This document shows positions 35,201-46,308 of a DNA stretch of 64,000 nucleotides, in pieces (positions within the stretch are counted from its first letter, which is position 1; every line of letters begins with the position of its first letter). The translations under genes and the position numbers were made by a program. Below the pieces are notes generated by a model, which ran no database searches, was not told where the DNA came from, and saw only the letters and a program-made list of their open reading frames with translations. The stretch is from Hypoxylon rubiginosum (Eukaryota; Ascomycota; Sordariomycetes; Xylariales; Hypoxylaceae): NCBI GenBank assembly GCA_902806565.1, contig CADCXA010000006.1, positions 496,001 to 560,000 on the forward strand, in the 5' to 3' direction.

Positions 35201-36893
35201 TGCTAGGAAGTATCTTCACAAAATACTAAATTCCTACCTATTATTCGACGTAGCTGTCACTTTCTACATTCCTAGATACCTAGGCCTAGTTGGGTAGGTA
35301 AAGTATGTAGGTTTACTGTGTCTACTACATAAACATCATAAACATGCGATTTGATGAGATACTAAACGCAAGCTGCCACAGCCCTTTTTCAATCACACAC
35401 TTCCTGGCACTAAAGCCTCGCAGACACTCGAGGATTCGACTACATACATATGATAGATCGCAAGTGCCTGATAGACAAGGTACCTTGGCGCTTACTGTAG
35501 CGCTTGACACGTAGTTGGCAGCGTTGGTGGGCGTAGACTGGCTGACTGGTCCGGCTGTGAACATTATTGTCGTCTTATCCTTAAGACCAACCCCCAACTT
35601 GCGTCCAATCCTTGGCACGAGCCCCGGCGCGGAGGTAACGGACCAAATGATCGACGACCATGACGTCGGGAAGCCAAGCGGTAACCAAGCGGAGCGGCCA
35701 ATACCAGAAATTGAACAGCATAATCTAGAATCTATCCGATGTGCTTCCTGCAGGGGAACAACAACGATGGCCGTCTCACAGATCGGCTGAACGTCTGCAG
35801 GACAGGCTGTGTGTCGATCTTGGGGAACTCTGTAGCGCATCCGAACCGTCTGATGGTACTGATGCTGGTGGAGCCGTAGAACCCGGACCGGGCCAACATG
35901 AAACGATGCGTGTACGGTATCCCGGGATTGTTTCATGCACATACAGTACATATCAAGAATGGTGTCTCGAGAAGCCAGGAAGCCCGCCGTCAGCTCTCCA
36001 AATGTTATTGATCCTGCGATCCAATCATCCTGCGGATATGTCCGGAATCCCGGTGATTAATTGAATAAAAAAGATAATACTCCATTCGGAGGCCTACATA
36101 GATAGGTAGTAGATAATTCCCCAACTGTCTTCTAGATTGAGTGTTTATTCTCTATACCTACACAGCTACAGTACTCAACCAAAGAGGAATCGTCTCACAA
36201 GAGTTAGAACCAAAATACTTCGTAACATACATCAAATTTCGTCTCTTTCTTACCAAGTATACTAGAAGCGCAACTGAGGAAATGATAGTATCATGTCTTA
36301 CAAGTCCTGACTCTATTGCTCATTGAACGTTGGTAGGACTGCATACGCCAAAGGTGCATTCTGCCGTGCGACCACAGCCTGCTGTCGCCCGCTCAATGTC
36401 GCTTACCGATCAGTTAAGACTCACGAACATCATGTACATCAGGTACCTGACTTCTATTTATCGCAGTGGGGAATGAAGTCCTAACCTACTATCGAACAAA
36501 TCGGCTTTAGAGGAACGCCTATCGAAACGTGAGATGTGAATAATCCTACTGCGGTGAGTCGGTGTGCGGTGGATGATCCCGTTAGATCGCCAATACCACT
36601 ATTATACATAGAATCGCGAATCGCCCCATTTCAGATGCAGGTAGCTACTGAAATCATGGAACTAGTAGAATCGAATAGGGGTCATATCGTATTCTACTAT
36701 GTATGTAAGGTAACGGAACTATCCCCGGCATCCCCCGGACAAGAATCAGCGGACATGGAGTTTGTGCTAAGTTCTTACTACATAGAGCACCCCTGAAAGA
36801 GTTCTTGCGGCTGTATAGATAAAGTCTATTGTGAAATCTAATGTGGTGTCTACGTATATATATGCCAATGCCAAAGAGTACACGCTTGACGCG
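32283..36893. other. 4.6-kb gene-free region
   Basis: The longest non-AT-block gap in the window. The part next to 32283 should be the promoter and leader of the DUF3405 gene. It holds several short tandem repeats: CAGACAGG units near 32627-32650, CTCCCAAG units near 33380-33405, CTGG units near 33975-34000, and CTACACG units near 34409-34441. A minus-strand frame at 35325-35951 (208 residues) has no family-like sequence and is not called. Confidence 0.5.
34409..34441 (+). repeat. (GCTACAC)n heptanucleotide tandem repeat
   Basis: Four to five successive copies of a GCTACAC unit in intergenic DNA. It shows no link to a gene. Confidence 0.85.
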
Positions 36894-38819
36894 TCAGACC
36901 TCTTCTTTGTTCTGCTGCTGCACCCCGGTCGTCGTCAGCGGACTCCGCTGAGGCATGGCGACCGGATCATCACCCTTCACACTCTTGTCGCTTTCGCGAA
37001 GGGTATCCTCGCCAGCAGCCACGTCGCCGTCGCCACCACCGCCATCCTCCTTGTTTTCCAGCATCTTCCTAGTCGCCCTCCTCTTCCTCCTGGCATCTAC
37101 CTCCTGCCGCCACCGCCTGCCCTTCTTGACGGACACGTACGCGCAGACGGCGCCGCCGAACACGAACAGCGCGCTGACGGTCGAGAACCAGCCGACGCCG
37201 ATCCTCTCGACGGCGGGCAGCACCACGGCCGTGCCGGCGCACGCCAGCAGGTAGCGGAGCGCGTAGTTGCCCGCGACCACCTCGGAGCTGCGGCCCGGCA
37301 TCACGTCGAGGCAGTACGTGTTGAGCGACGGGAAGCAGAAGAGCTGCGCGACCCCCTGCAGGAACAGCACGACGACCGTCAGCGGGATGCCGCCGACGTC
37401 CTTCTCCACGCTCCACCCGTACACGAGCACGCACCCCGGGATCACGATCCCCATGAAGGGCAGCGCCGAGTACATGCGGTCCTCGGGGATCCGCACCCCG
37501 CGCTTCCGGATGTACTTCTTGACGACGAAGTCGGCGTAGCGGCCGCCGACGAACGTGCCGACGAGGTAGCCGCAACCCGGGGCGAGGTAGAACAGGCCGC
37601 TCTGCATGGGCGTCGTCAGGTGGTAGCGCGGGTTCAGCACGTAGCGGATGGGCGTGAGCAGGCTGTACATGTTCCAGACGAGCGACGCGCTCGAGATTCC
37701 CGTCAGGAACAGGTTCGGGTACTCCCACAGGCGTATGACGCGCCAGGGGTGGATCATGGCGAGCAGCACGCGCGCCTTGGCCGCCCCGCTGTAGCCCGCG
37801 AGGTCGTCGATCTTCTTGTGGTAGATGGTCTCGGGGAGCAGGAGGTACGAGCCGACCGCCGCGACGCCCGCGAGCCCCGTCTGCAGCCAGAAGATCGCGC
37901 GCCACGACGTGTACGTCACGATGATGCCGCCGATGAAGGGGCCGAGGGCCGGGCCGACCAGCGTGCCGGATAGGAACCAGCCTGTTGCTGTTCCGCGCTC
38001 TGTCGGTCGGTACATGTCTCTGGATTACAGTTAGTCTTCCAGCCAGCGGCCGTGATTTGTTAAAGGTGGTTCCGGGTTAATGGGGACATTGCTTACCCGA
38101 TGACAGAGGCGCCGACCAGGATAAAGGACGTGCCTTCGAACGCCGTCAGGAGGCGGAAGGCGAAGAAAGCCCCGAGGTTCGGCGCCAGTGCTGTACCAAT
38201 ACTGCATACGAGGAATCCCACAGCTGTTATGAGGGTGATCTATAGGTGTAGTTTTTATGTTAGTTATTGCATACACATTGCTTTTATTGGTCTTCTATCT
38301 TAACAGGTAGCAAGAGGGTTGGTGGAAGGTCCTTACTAGTCTTCGGCCATAGACCTGACTCAGGGGCCCCCAGAACATGGGCGACAAGCCCATGAAGAGC
38401 ATATACAGGGCATTGACGATGTTAACAATAGCCCCTGTCGTGGAGTACTCTTCCGCGATCTCAGGTGTGGCCGCCAGCACGGTCGTGCTGGAAATGGGCG
38501 CCAGGAACGAGCAGAACGACAAGAGAAAGACGATGATTAGTTTCCGATGCGCTGGTAGCCTGTCGTATACCTCGTCGGGTATCTCGACTACGGAGGAGAT
38601 CGGCTCTACGGGCATATCAGGTCCCAGCGAATGGTGCGTCGAGCATCGCTCGAGTTCACCGTCCCCGGTATTGGCATCGGACCGGGCCGCCGGGCGGATG
38701 GATTCTGTTGTGCCACCCGAGTGTATCGAGGAGCTACTCGAATGTGACTGCGAGTTCACCCTGGCACCTCGGCCCGGGCCAGTGGCTTGGGGGCGAACAT
38801 GATCATTGGATTCGAACAT
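36894..38819 (-). CDS. MFS transporter, DHA1 (drug:H+ antiporter) type
   Basis: Three exons on the minus strand, 38337-38819, 38097-38239 and 36894-38019, give 583 residues. Joins are YGRRL|ITLITAV and VIG|DMYRPTERG in correct phase. A hydrophilic Ser-rich N-terminus of about 95 residues precedes twelve predicted membrane segments. The motif A loop GPLSQVYGRRL (about 151-161) follows TM2. The motif-C-like stretch GTLVGPALGPFIGG in TM5 marks 12-TM DHA1 antiporters such as QDR/FLR1 relatives. The third exon is much richer in G+C than the surroundings. The substrate cannot be read from sequence, and export of drugs, polyamines or organic acids are all possible. Confidence 0.88.
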
Positions 38820-40737
38820 CAGGTGAAGGTACCTTGCGGCTTTGGACTATAAACGAGGGTGGTTCGGTAGCACGATGTGTGTCATCGTAGGCAAAATGTA
38901 TCTGAATTAGAAGGCACGCGAGCTATATAGCCGGCTACTAGAGACTGTCTCTTAAGAGTTAAGACAACACTTTGTTCTCATTACAGACTGTCTTGTAAAG
39001 ACGCAATAAGCCCTATATAGCGAAGAAAGCTATCAAGACGAGAATTCAATGAATGACTTCATTCTACGCTGGCAAAGGGAGGGGACTGCTTCCTATTTAG
39101 ACAAATACATACCGACCATATCCCCCTATAGGTGACAATGCCACGGGCTCGTTGGGCTCTTGATTTCATTTCTCTCGGATGGCATTGGCCTTCCCACTAT
39201 GATCTGGAGACCGGCACTACGCCGAGTATCGGTGGGATTCTTGGCTGAACTTGCCTTGATAGGGCATAGCAATACGATGCTAGCTGGCCGTTCTGGGTGG
39301 GTATCAGCCGGCTTGGAATACCGATGATGGGACCCTATTGGTGCGTCTTCGAGCATCTGATCCACGTTGGTCAATTCGTGAAACTGAAGCTTTTTTTTCC
39401 TTTCTTACTCCGGTCCCGTAGATTGTGACAAGTTCGGGCAGATGGCCCACGAGGTTCGAGACGGGAAGCTCTATAATACGCTGGACTTGTTATCGTCGAG
39501 GGTCGAGGGACGTGTCATTTCTATAGCGGTGAGAGCCCAATTCGAGCAGAGCCGACCCGTAATAGCATCGTAGAGTTAGACCTGAAGAGAATAGGGGAAA
39601 TGAATTTCAATAAAACTTCGCTAGTCAGTATAGTAGTTGAAAAGTATGACGAAAATCTCGATAATATCCCTGTAACTATATTGTACATATAGGCAAGTTT
39701 GCTCGCAAAATGATGGATCGACCCGGCGCTTATTCCCGCTTTCGCGGTAACTTACCCGACACAGGATCGGCATCAAATGCATAGGCAAGTCTGTAGTCTC
39801 CGTTGCCGCTGCGAAAGTCGCTCCGAATAGAGCCATTCTGATTTAGAGGTTCCGGTCTAAATTTTCTTAAATTGGCATGACTCAACTTACACCGAAGCGC
39901 CCGGTTTGGGAATTATCGTCGCCTTCACCGATTTGACTTATTGCCCCTTCTGAATTGGCCACTTATCAAATGGGAATAAAGAACGAAGCTATTCAGGTCT
40001 ATATAAAGGGTTATCGTAGTCATAGATGACGCTCCATCTGCTCTCTTAGGCACTACCTTGCAAGGCTGGAAACGGTATACTAGGTAGAGATGCTTTGAAA
40101 ATTTTAGGCCCGGAAAACACTTGCCTCTCCGATCCTGTAATCTACTTGGGTAGTTTGTATGTTGTGACTTTGGAATATCCCCAACCACCAAGAAGATAGG
40201 GAACATCCGATAGCCTCGGCAGCACAATATTATTACCTAGCGCTGTTTGACTTGTCGAAGGACTATCGTAGCTGCTCGAAATCTCTGGTTTGAAGAATAG
40301 CAAATCATGTAGCAATCAATAGTATGTAAAATTAGACAGTCTTTGCATATTGCGCCTTGATATTTCTATATGTCGTTGTATTTGCAGTGATTTTCGCGAT
40401 CTGAAGAACGGAATAAAGCGGGGGTAAAGCGGTTGTGCATATACCTACATAAAGGTATATGCAAGCCGCTTGCAATTTCTTTAATTTCTTTACAAGGGGT
40501 TTAACGCCTAAAGAGTACTTGTGCTTGTGAGATGCGACTAGATAAGATAAGAAAGCCCCATGCACAAACCCCAAGGAGCAAAAATCTAACCCCTCAAGCG
40601 AAATTAGCCGCAGTTTACCCCCAGCACGCACACATCTCCAATTCAGCGCAAAATCCGTTGACTAAAGCTCTACGCAACATACCACACATTCAACCACCGA
40701 CAAATTTCGAGAGCGCCATCCCATACTCGCTGTCAAA
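38820..40737. other. Divergent intergenic region (MFS / eL42)
   Basis: About 1.9 kb with no supported gene. It should contain the MFS promoter at the left and the strong ribosomal protein promoter at the right. Nothing else is evident. Confidence 0.45.
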
Positions 40738-41529
40738 ATGGTACGTATAATGAAGCATTCAATTCCTTCTTGATTCGCAGGCACTCCATTACTAGAAAGT
40801 TCGCCAAATCGCCGTTCCCGATCGTTTGTCGACGTTTGCGCAGGAGGGCATTATGAAGGATATGATTGATGGTGGTGTTACGACACGAGACGGAGAAGAG
40901 CGACGACTACCACCTCGACTATCCTTGCCCATGGTTTGAGAGCCATTGAGGATTGCGAATAATGTCGACTCTACGAATACCACCGGCCCAATACTGCCTT
41001 TCACGTCGAGAATGGTTACAATTTGTTTTACGATTACACACCGCAGTAGGCTAACGGGAGTTCTCATTTAGGTCAACATTCCCAAGACCCGCAAGACCTA
41101 TTGCAAGGGCAAGACCTGCCGCAAGCACACCCAACACAAGGTCACTCAGTACAAGGCTGGAAAGGTAGGTTCGACCAGGCTTTACGCGCCGATTCTCCCG
41201 AAACCGCGATGAGCGTCCTCGATTTCCGATCAATATCTAACAGGCACCTAGGCCTCTCTCTTCGCGCAAGGAAAGAGACGTTACGACCGCAAGCAGTCCG
41301 GTTACGGTGGTCAGACAAAGCCTGTCTTCCACAAGAAGGCCAAGACAACGAAGAAGGTCGTGTTGAGATTGGAGTGCGTTGCCTGCAAGACCAAGCTGCA
41401 ACTAGCGCTCAAGCGATGCAAGCACTTCGAGCTCGGGTATGTTTCCAACGACCCCTCACGTCGGCAGGATAGCGCTAACTCGGTCGCAGTGGTGACAAGA
41501 AGACGAAGGGCGCGGCTCTGGTGTTCTAA
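40738..41529 (+). CDS. RPL42: 60S ribosomal protein eL42 (L44/L36a)
   Basis: Four exons: 40738-40740 (the ATG alone), 41072-41164, 41252-41436 and 41490-41529, giving 106 residues, the exact family length. The sequence starts [17 protein letters not shown] and ends [11 protein letters not shown]. The two zinc-binding pairs are C12/C17 and, near the C-terminus, the ECVACK and RCKHFEL cysteines. eL42 lies at the ribosomal E site. Residue 56 is proline, the state found in cycloheximide-sensitive yeasts (glutamine there gives resistance). The first intron is 331 nt and splits directly after the start codon, an arrangement seen in other fungal ribosomal protein genes. Confidence 0.96.
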
Positions 41530-42185
41530 ACACTTTTCATACTCAGTCACGGCACGTTCTTCTTTTATGGAAATAGGGTGGTTCATTATGGCCGGGCATA
41601 CACTGGCGACCGGAGTCTTTGATGTCGGCATGAGAGCAGCAAATAGGTCAAAATAGAACCGAATCTGCTCTGCAGAGCTTCGCTATATCGCACGTGACCA
41701 ATGCTATGGGGTAGGAGACAACGAAAAGGTGTCCTATGGCTTCAGTAGCTTAGGGGGAGGCTACTAGCTTGGCCTCTTCGTTATGGTATTTGGTACCAAC
41801 CTTATGATAATGTTGAGCAGCATCCAAACATTTGAGTGCCCTATCCATTGGAGCTTTTTTCGTTAAGATCTGGTCCCATCTACCGCTACATGTATATTTC
41901 GAATCGTGATTCCAGTCATGCGTGATGCTATCATTAGCCTGTAAACTAGTTCTAGCCTATCTGTGGTATTCCATACAATCTGGGAGTATCACAACACGTT
42001 TTGATCTTTGATCCGTATGCGGTCAAATTCAGATGTGTGTCTAGACATTCAAGCGCACCTGAAGCATCCCGTCAACTTCACAAGTTAATCTATGAATATC
42101 TACTAGACTTGCTATTCCGCTGGCTAATGTCTATACCTTCGCTCTAAGCTATGCTTCAATAAACCTCCTGGAAACTTGACTGTAT
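41530..42185. other. Convergent intergenic region (eL42 / 2H phosphoesterase)
   Basis: About 650 bases between two stop codons. No gene or structured element is recognised. Confidence 0.45.
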
Positions 42186-43724
42186 CTAGAATCCCTCGCC
42201 GGCTTGGACCGTACGGCCGCCACCGTACCACAGAGTACCGACCCGTATGTCGAAGCCTTTCTCCTGACCGACAACCCACTCGCCGACCAACCGCGACTCC
42301 GCGTTGTCCCACACCTCCTTCTCCAACCACGCGTTGATCTCGTCGATCGCGTCGACCCACCTCTCCCTCTGCGCGGGCGTGGCGTGGTCATCGTTCGTGA
42401 GGTATCTGCCGAGCGTGATATGGGCACTCGGAACGATATACCGCGAGCTCACCACGACGCCGGCCTCTTTCGCCTGCTCCCACACGTCGCGGCGCAGGTG
42501 GTGGTACGTGTACGGGTCGCCCTGCTTCAATATCTGGGCGCCGTCGGGCGCCGTGGGCGGCGGCGAGAGCGCGGGCTCGCCGGCGGCCGGCAGGAACGAC
42601 AGCGCGAAGGCCGAGAGGTCGTACGAGATGGTGGGCTTCACGAGCCGCGAGCGGTGGCGGTAGGTATAGCTGGCGATGGCCGGGATCGCGGGGCGGAGGG
42701 TCTCCTTGAGCGTGTCGATCTCCTCCGCCGTGCGCGAGAAGGCGACCTCTAGCGTGGTGATGTGCATGCGGTGCGGAGGCATGAGCCAGACGTCTGTTTG
42801 GGTGTTAGCGAGCAATATCGTACTACTACGGGACGTTATTCTGAGATGTATGTTAGGCGAGGCTGCTTCCGTTCTTATTCTGTGATGCCGTCGCTTGTGA
42901 CGGATATTTTCATTACTTAGGTAGTAATAAACCGAGACTTACTAGGCACAATATCCTTGAGCTTCTTCTGGATTACTTCTGCGAGTTCTAATACGTGAAT
43001 CGGGGGCCGCCCCCAAAAGGTCATACAGTACCTGGTGTCTTTCTACTTGGCGTCAACTTTCTGAGCAAGACGACCGATGTCTTCATTCCATGAATATCGA
43101 CGTGGGTAGCGAGGAGAGAAGAGGTATTTTGACATACTACGAACGCGTTAGCATGCATCGCATAGAGTCTACTGGGCACGGTGGCGGATCTAAGAGGTGA
43201 CGACTCCTTGTTCCGGCCTGGTGTGGTTCTCATACTGACCGAATCCAGGTTCTATTTGCGGGTTCTCCAATCGAAGTAGGAACGGGTCAATGATCAACTC
43301 GGAATAGTCAGAGGCAAGGAACTTCTCCCGCTGTTGCGCATTGCGACGCGTGCGATGCGCGGCGTACAATGCTTGGATTTTCCCCTGGGACTTCTATTAG
43401 CCTCTGTCGCAGGGAAATGCGCGCGTGTACGTTCTCCTATCTTGCCATCTCGTCCAGTGGCTTAGCCAACAAACGATCGTATCGAGTCGTCGATGATCTT
43501 CTGCATACACGAGTGGTTTGTCGCGAATTGGAACAATATGATTTGAGGAAAAGAAGGAAAGGAAAACAAATGGGAGATCAGTAACGGAACATGAGGTACT
43601 CAACTGGTTCATCATCGCAAGCTTCTATCAGTGCATTATACGGGTTCTCTCCCGGCTTCAGAACCACGCCAGATAAATCTTCTAGCTTGTTCTTGATATC
43701 TGTGGATTCGAGGACCGACCCCAT
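42186..43724 (-). CDS. 2H phosphoesterase (RNA ligase/cyclic phosphodiesterase-like) with apparent frameshift
   Basis: Reconstructed minus-strand exons: 43605-43724, 43236-43385, 42943-43031 and 42186-42793. The start is MGSVLESTDIKNKLEDLSG. Two HxT motifs mark the 2H phosphoesterase fold, HRMHITTLE and SAHITLGRY, both in the last exon, so the catalytic residues are intact. Relatives hydrolyse 2',3'-cyclic phosphates or ligate RNA ends. Exon 2 starts in frame as IQALYAAHRTRRNAQQREKF, but the conserved continuation LASDYSELIIDPFLLRLENP is in the next frame, because of one extra A at 43320-43322 (T-run on the coding strand). The original frame meets a stop within four codons. Either the gene is broken or the base is an assembly error. 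The boundary of exon 3 is less certain than the others. Confidence 0.65.
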
Positions 43725-44257
43725 CTCTAGAATAAAAAAAACAAGAAAGGGGGGGGGGGGGGGAGTGTTTAGACCAAGTCAGAAGAGAATCTACAATTCA
43801 GAATACGATGTCGAGTGGTAGTCAAGACTCAATATAGCTGTAGATTAAGAGGAAGATGACGGTGAGCCCTAGATGGGGTTGCTTCTGAATTAGTGACTAC
43901 CTCCTGGCAGTTAGACAGGTAGGTAGATACCTCCATTAGCTGTAGCCACAGCGCCACCGTCCTATTGATCATTGAAATAAAAGCGCAAGCTCATTCATGT
44001 AAGATGCATTAGGTACCTAGACTTTTATTCCAGACATATAGCATGGCTTTATAACAAAGCTCACCTATCTAGGTAGCATCTATTCTAGTTTGAAACCTAC
44101 CTGACCTATATTGAGCTATAGACAACATTTACGGTATGAATTCAATCCCTTGCAAGGGGTTAAAAAAGAAGAGGAAGAGGGGAAAATTCACATACGTCGA
44201 GGTACGTACAGGTAGGCCAAGGCGCTAAATTACTTGTAATAAAGGTGCTCATTTCCA

Positions 44258-44321
44258 GCACGTGGCTGCACGTGCTGCTGATTAATTACCTAGGTGAAAT
44301 CACGAATCACGAATCACGTGC
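44258..44321 (+). promoter_or_regulatory. Cluster of CACGTG E-boxes
   Basis: CACGTG occurs near 44259 and near 44314, with a GCACGTGCTG half-palindrome between them and three CACGAAT-type direct repeats before the last one. Such sites bind bHLH factors. The cluster is about 2 kb from the DNMT5-type start and about 0.5 kb from the phosphoesterase start, so its target is unclear. Confidence 0.4.
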
Positions 44322-45549
44322 TCAATCTGACTTCGTTCAATCCCACGTCCCACGTCGTATCAAGCCCAACCTTTTCCCTTTCCTGGAGTTCCTAAATATC
44401 CTAGCTTGAGTACAGCTAGCTAAAGAACTTTTTGATAAAATCAAGCATATGTCAAGGGAGTCTTTGTCTACAAATACACAGCTCGTCTTTGTATCTCCTA
44501 GTCTGAGTATACACCGTCGGCATATGTAAAGAACGTGTAGAACGTGTAGACTTATACCAAGTGGTAACCTAGTCTTTGGCATACGGCTTTTGAGCTCATT
44601 GTATTTTCCTGTTTTCACGTAAATGACTCAATGGAATCTTTGAGCGTTGCCTTTTCCAGCTGATATTACTATCCTACCACCCAACCTACCGGCATGATAC
44701 CCAGATCACAATGAACTATCCAAGGCGTTAATGGTCCCTTTCCAGCTAAGCAGTCAAGACAATATGAGGACCTATAACTCGACTATGTTGGTGCTAGGAT
44801 ATCAACATGCTTTTGCTTGCCTATCACCCAGTAGGTATAGGACCTACAACTTGGACTGATTCTTGTCCCGAGTTCTTTGGGCTGTCTCTTACGCCTAGTC
44901 GGTATATTCTGGTGAACATTGGCAGTTATGGCAGCCCCATAATGTAAAGCCGGTTCTGTCTGCTGAGGGAATCTTCAATCCCATTGAGACTTGCCGTGTT
45001 TTGGCTCCTGGAGTTTATGGCATCTAGTCCCCATCAATAAGCTAGCAAGACTTGATAACTAGTCGATCGAGGTTTTGTTGAATGACTCATTGCATGCTGC
45101 CGTTTGGCAACGCTTTTAGAACGTCCCGTCTCTTGATGTAGGCCGTGAAGACTAAGGCAAGACCTAATACGACGATACATACTTGTACATCTATGTCTAC
45201 GTCTAGTCGACACGACACCTGAGCGTGAAGAGATACTCTAGGACGAGATTTAGGTATTGTCGGTAATATAACGGCTTCCGTCTACGTACCATGATCATTG
45301 GTCATTCGAACCTACAAGGCCTCCATGGTTCATTTTATGATTCTAGCATTGAAATACCTAGTTGTAATCAAGCTGACTAGCAGGGAACACTTTTGAACAT
45401 CTTGTATCATGTGTGTCTTTCAATGAGCTATTAATCGATTGCTGTCTATCACCTTGGTACACCCAGAAACCCTAACATATGCCTAGCAATCTGATTCTTT
45501 CTAGCCAATTGGTAGTTAACCCGTGTTTTTCCTGTGTTGGGCTCTAGAA

Positions 45550-45680
45550 ACCCCCTAGAACCCCCCTGGAGCCCCTCTGGAGCCCCTCTGGAGCCACTGG
45601 AACCCCCCGGGGCCCTCCGGAACCCCCCGGGGCCCTCCGACCCCACTTCCGCCCCGGCCCCGGCCCCGGCCCCGGCCCGT
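45550..45680. repeat. C-rich tandem-repeat tract (G-quadruplex/i-motif potential)
   Basis: The plus strand carries long C runs. A GGAGCCCCTCT unit is repeated near 45568-45590, a 20-base unit starting AACCCCCCGG is repeated at 45601-45640, and (CCCCGG)n runs at 45651-45678. The minus strand has many GGGG runs, which could form G-quadruplexes. It is a GC island in otherwise AT-leaning intergenic DNA about 650 bases before the DNMT5-type start codon. Confidence 0.8.
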
Positions 45681-46308
45681 CTCCGATCCTCGATCCCCGA
45701 TCCGCGCCCGGAGCTCCGGTTTTCTTTTCTCTACCCACCAGTTGACTGGCCAGAGGACCCTCGAGGTTCATGCTACTGCTTCTTTCCCATTCACCAGGCC
45801 ACTGTCCATTGTTGTTGCCCTAGATCCACTGCAAACCCAAGTGCAACTCTCTTTTTGCCAGCTAATTCACTTATTGCGGAGCTAAAGGCTGCGAATTTTC
45901 ATTGCCTGGTGACCTTGGTACCTTCTTCCCTGCCTTTATTTTGATTCTGCCACCATAACATTCTAAATTCTTCTTCTTTTAAGAACACACACCACTTCCC
46001 AACTTTCCCTCTCACACACATAAATCTTCCCCATACACCCACCCTCCACCACATATCTCCAATATACATCTCTAACACACGTCTTCAACACGCTTTAGCA
46101 CACACGCATCCATTCTTGAGCTTGTGTTATTCAAGCTTGAGCTTGCATTATTCGAGCTTGGGCTTGTATCATCACATTGATTCAATCAGTCTTCTTGATC
46201 GAAGCGTGCTTTGCAAACTTCAGTCTATCATTGCCTCTTCTCCCTTGCCGAATCCAGCACCAACTTTCTACATAATCCGTCGAAGTCATTTGTTCACTTT
46301 TATTGAAC

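Larger units (their letters stand above)
43725..46308. other. Divergent intergenic region upstream of the DNMT5-type gene
   Basis: About 2.6 kb with no supported gene. It contains a 15-G homopolymer (43749-43763), an E-box cluster (44258-44321), a C-rich tandem-repeat tract (45550-45680) and a set of GAGCTTG direct repeats near 46119-46160. The last few hundred bases are pyrimidine-rich, as in fungal promoters and leaders. Confidence 0.5.

Noticed and set aside
35325..35951. 208-residue open frame on the minus strand in the 4.6-kb gap
   Set aside because: Its sequence has no recognisable domain, and its composition looks random. No supporting splice structure was found.
36831..37973. 380-residue plus-strand frame opposite the MFS transporter
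   Set aside because: It is rich in R, A, D and H from GC-rich antisense codons. The minus-strand MFS sequence is clear.
45300..45325. GGTTCGAAT-like string resembling a tRNA T-loop on the minus strand
   Set aside because: The flanks do not form a T stem, and no acceptor or anticodon arm is present.
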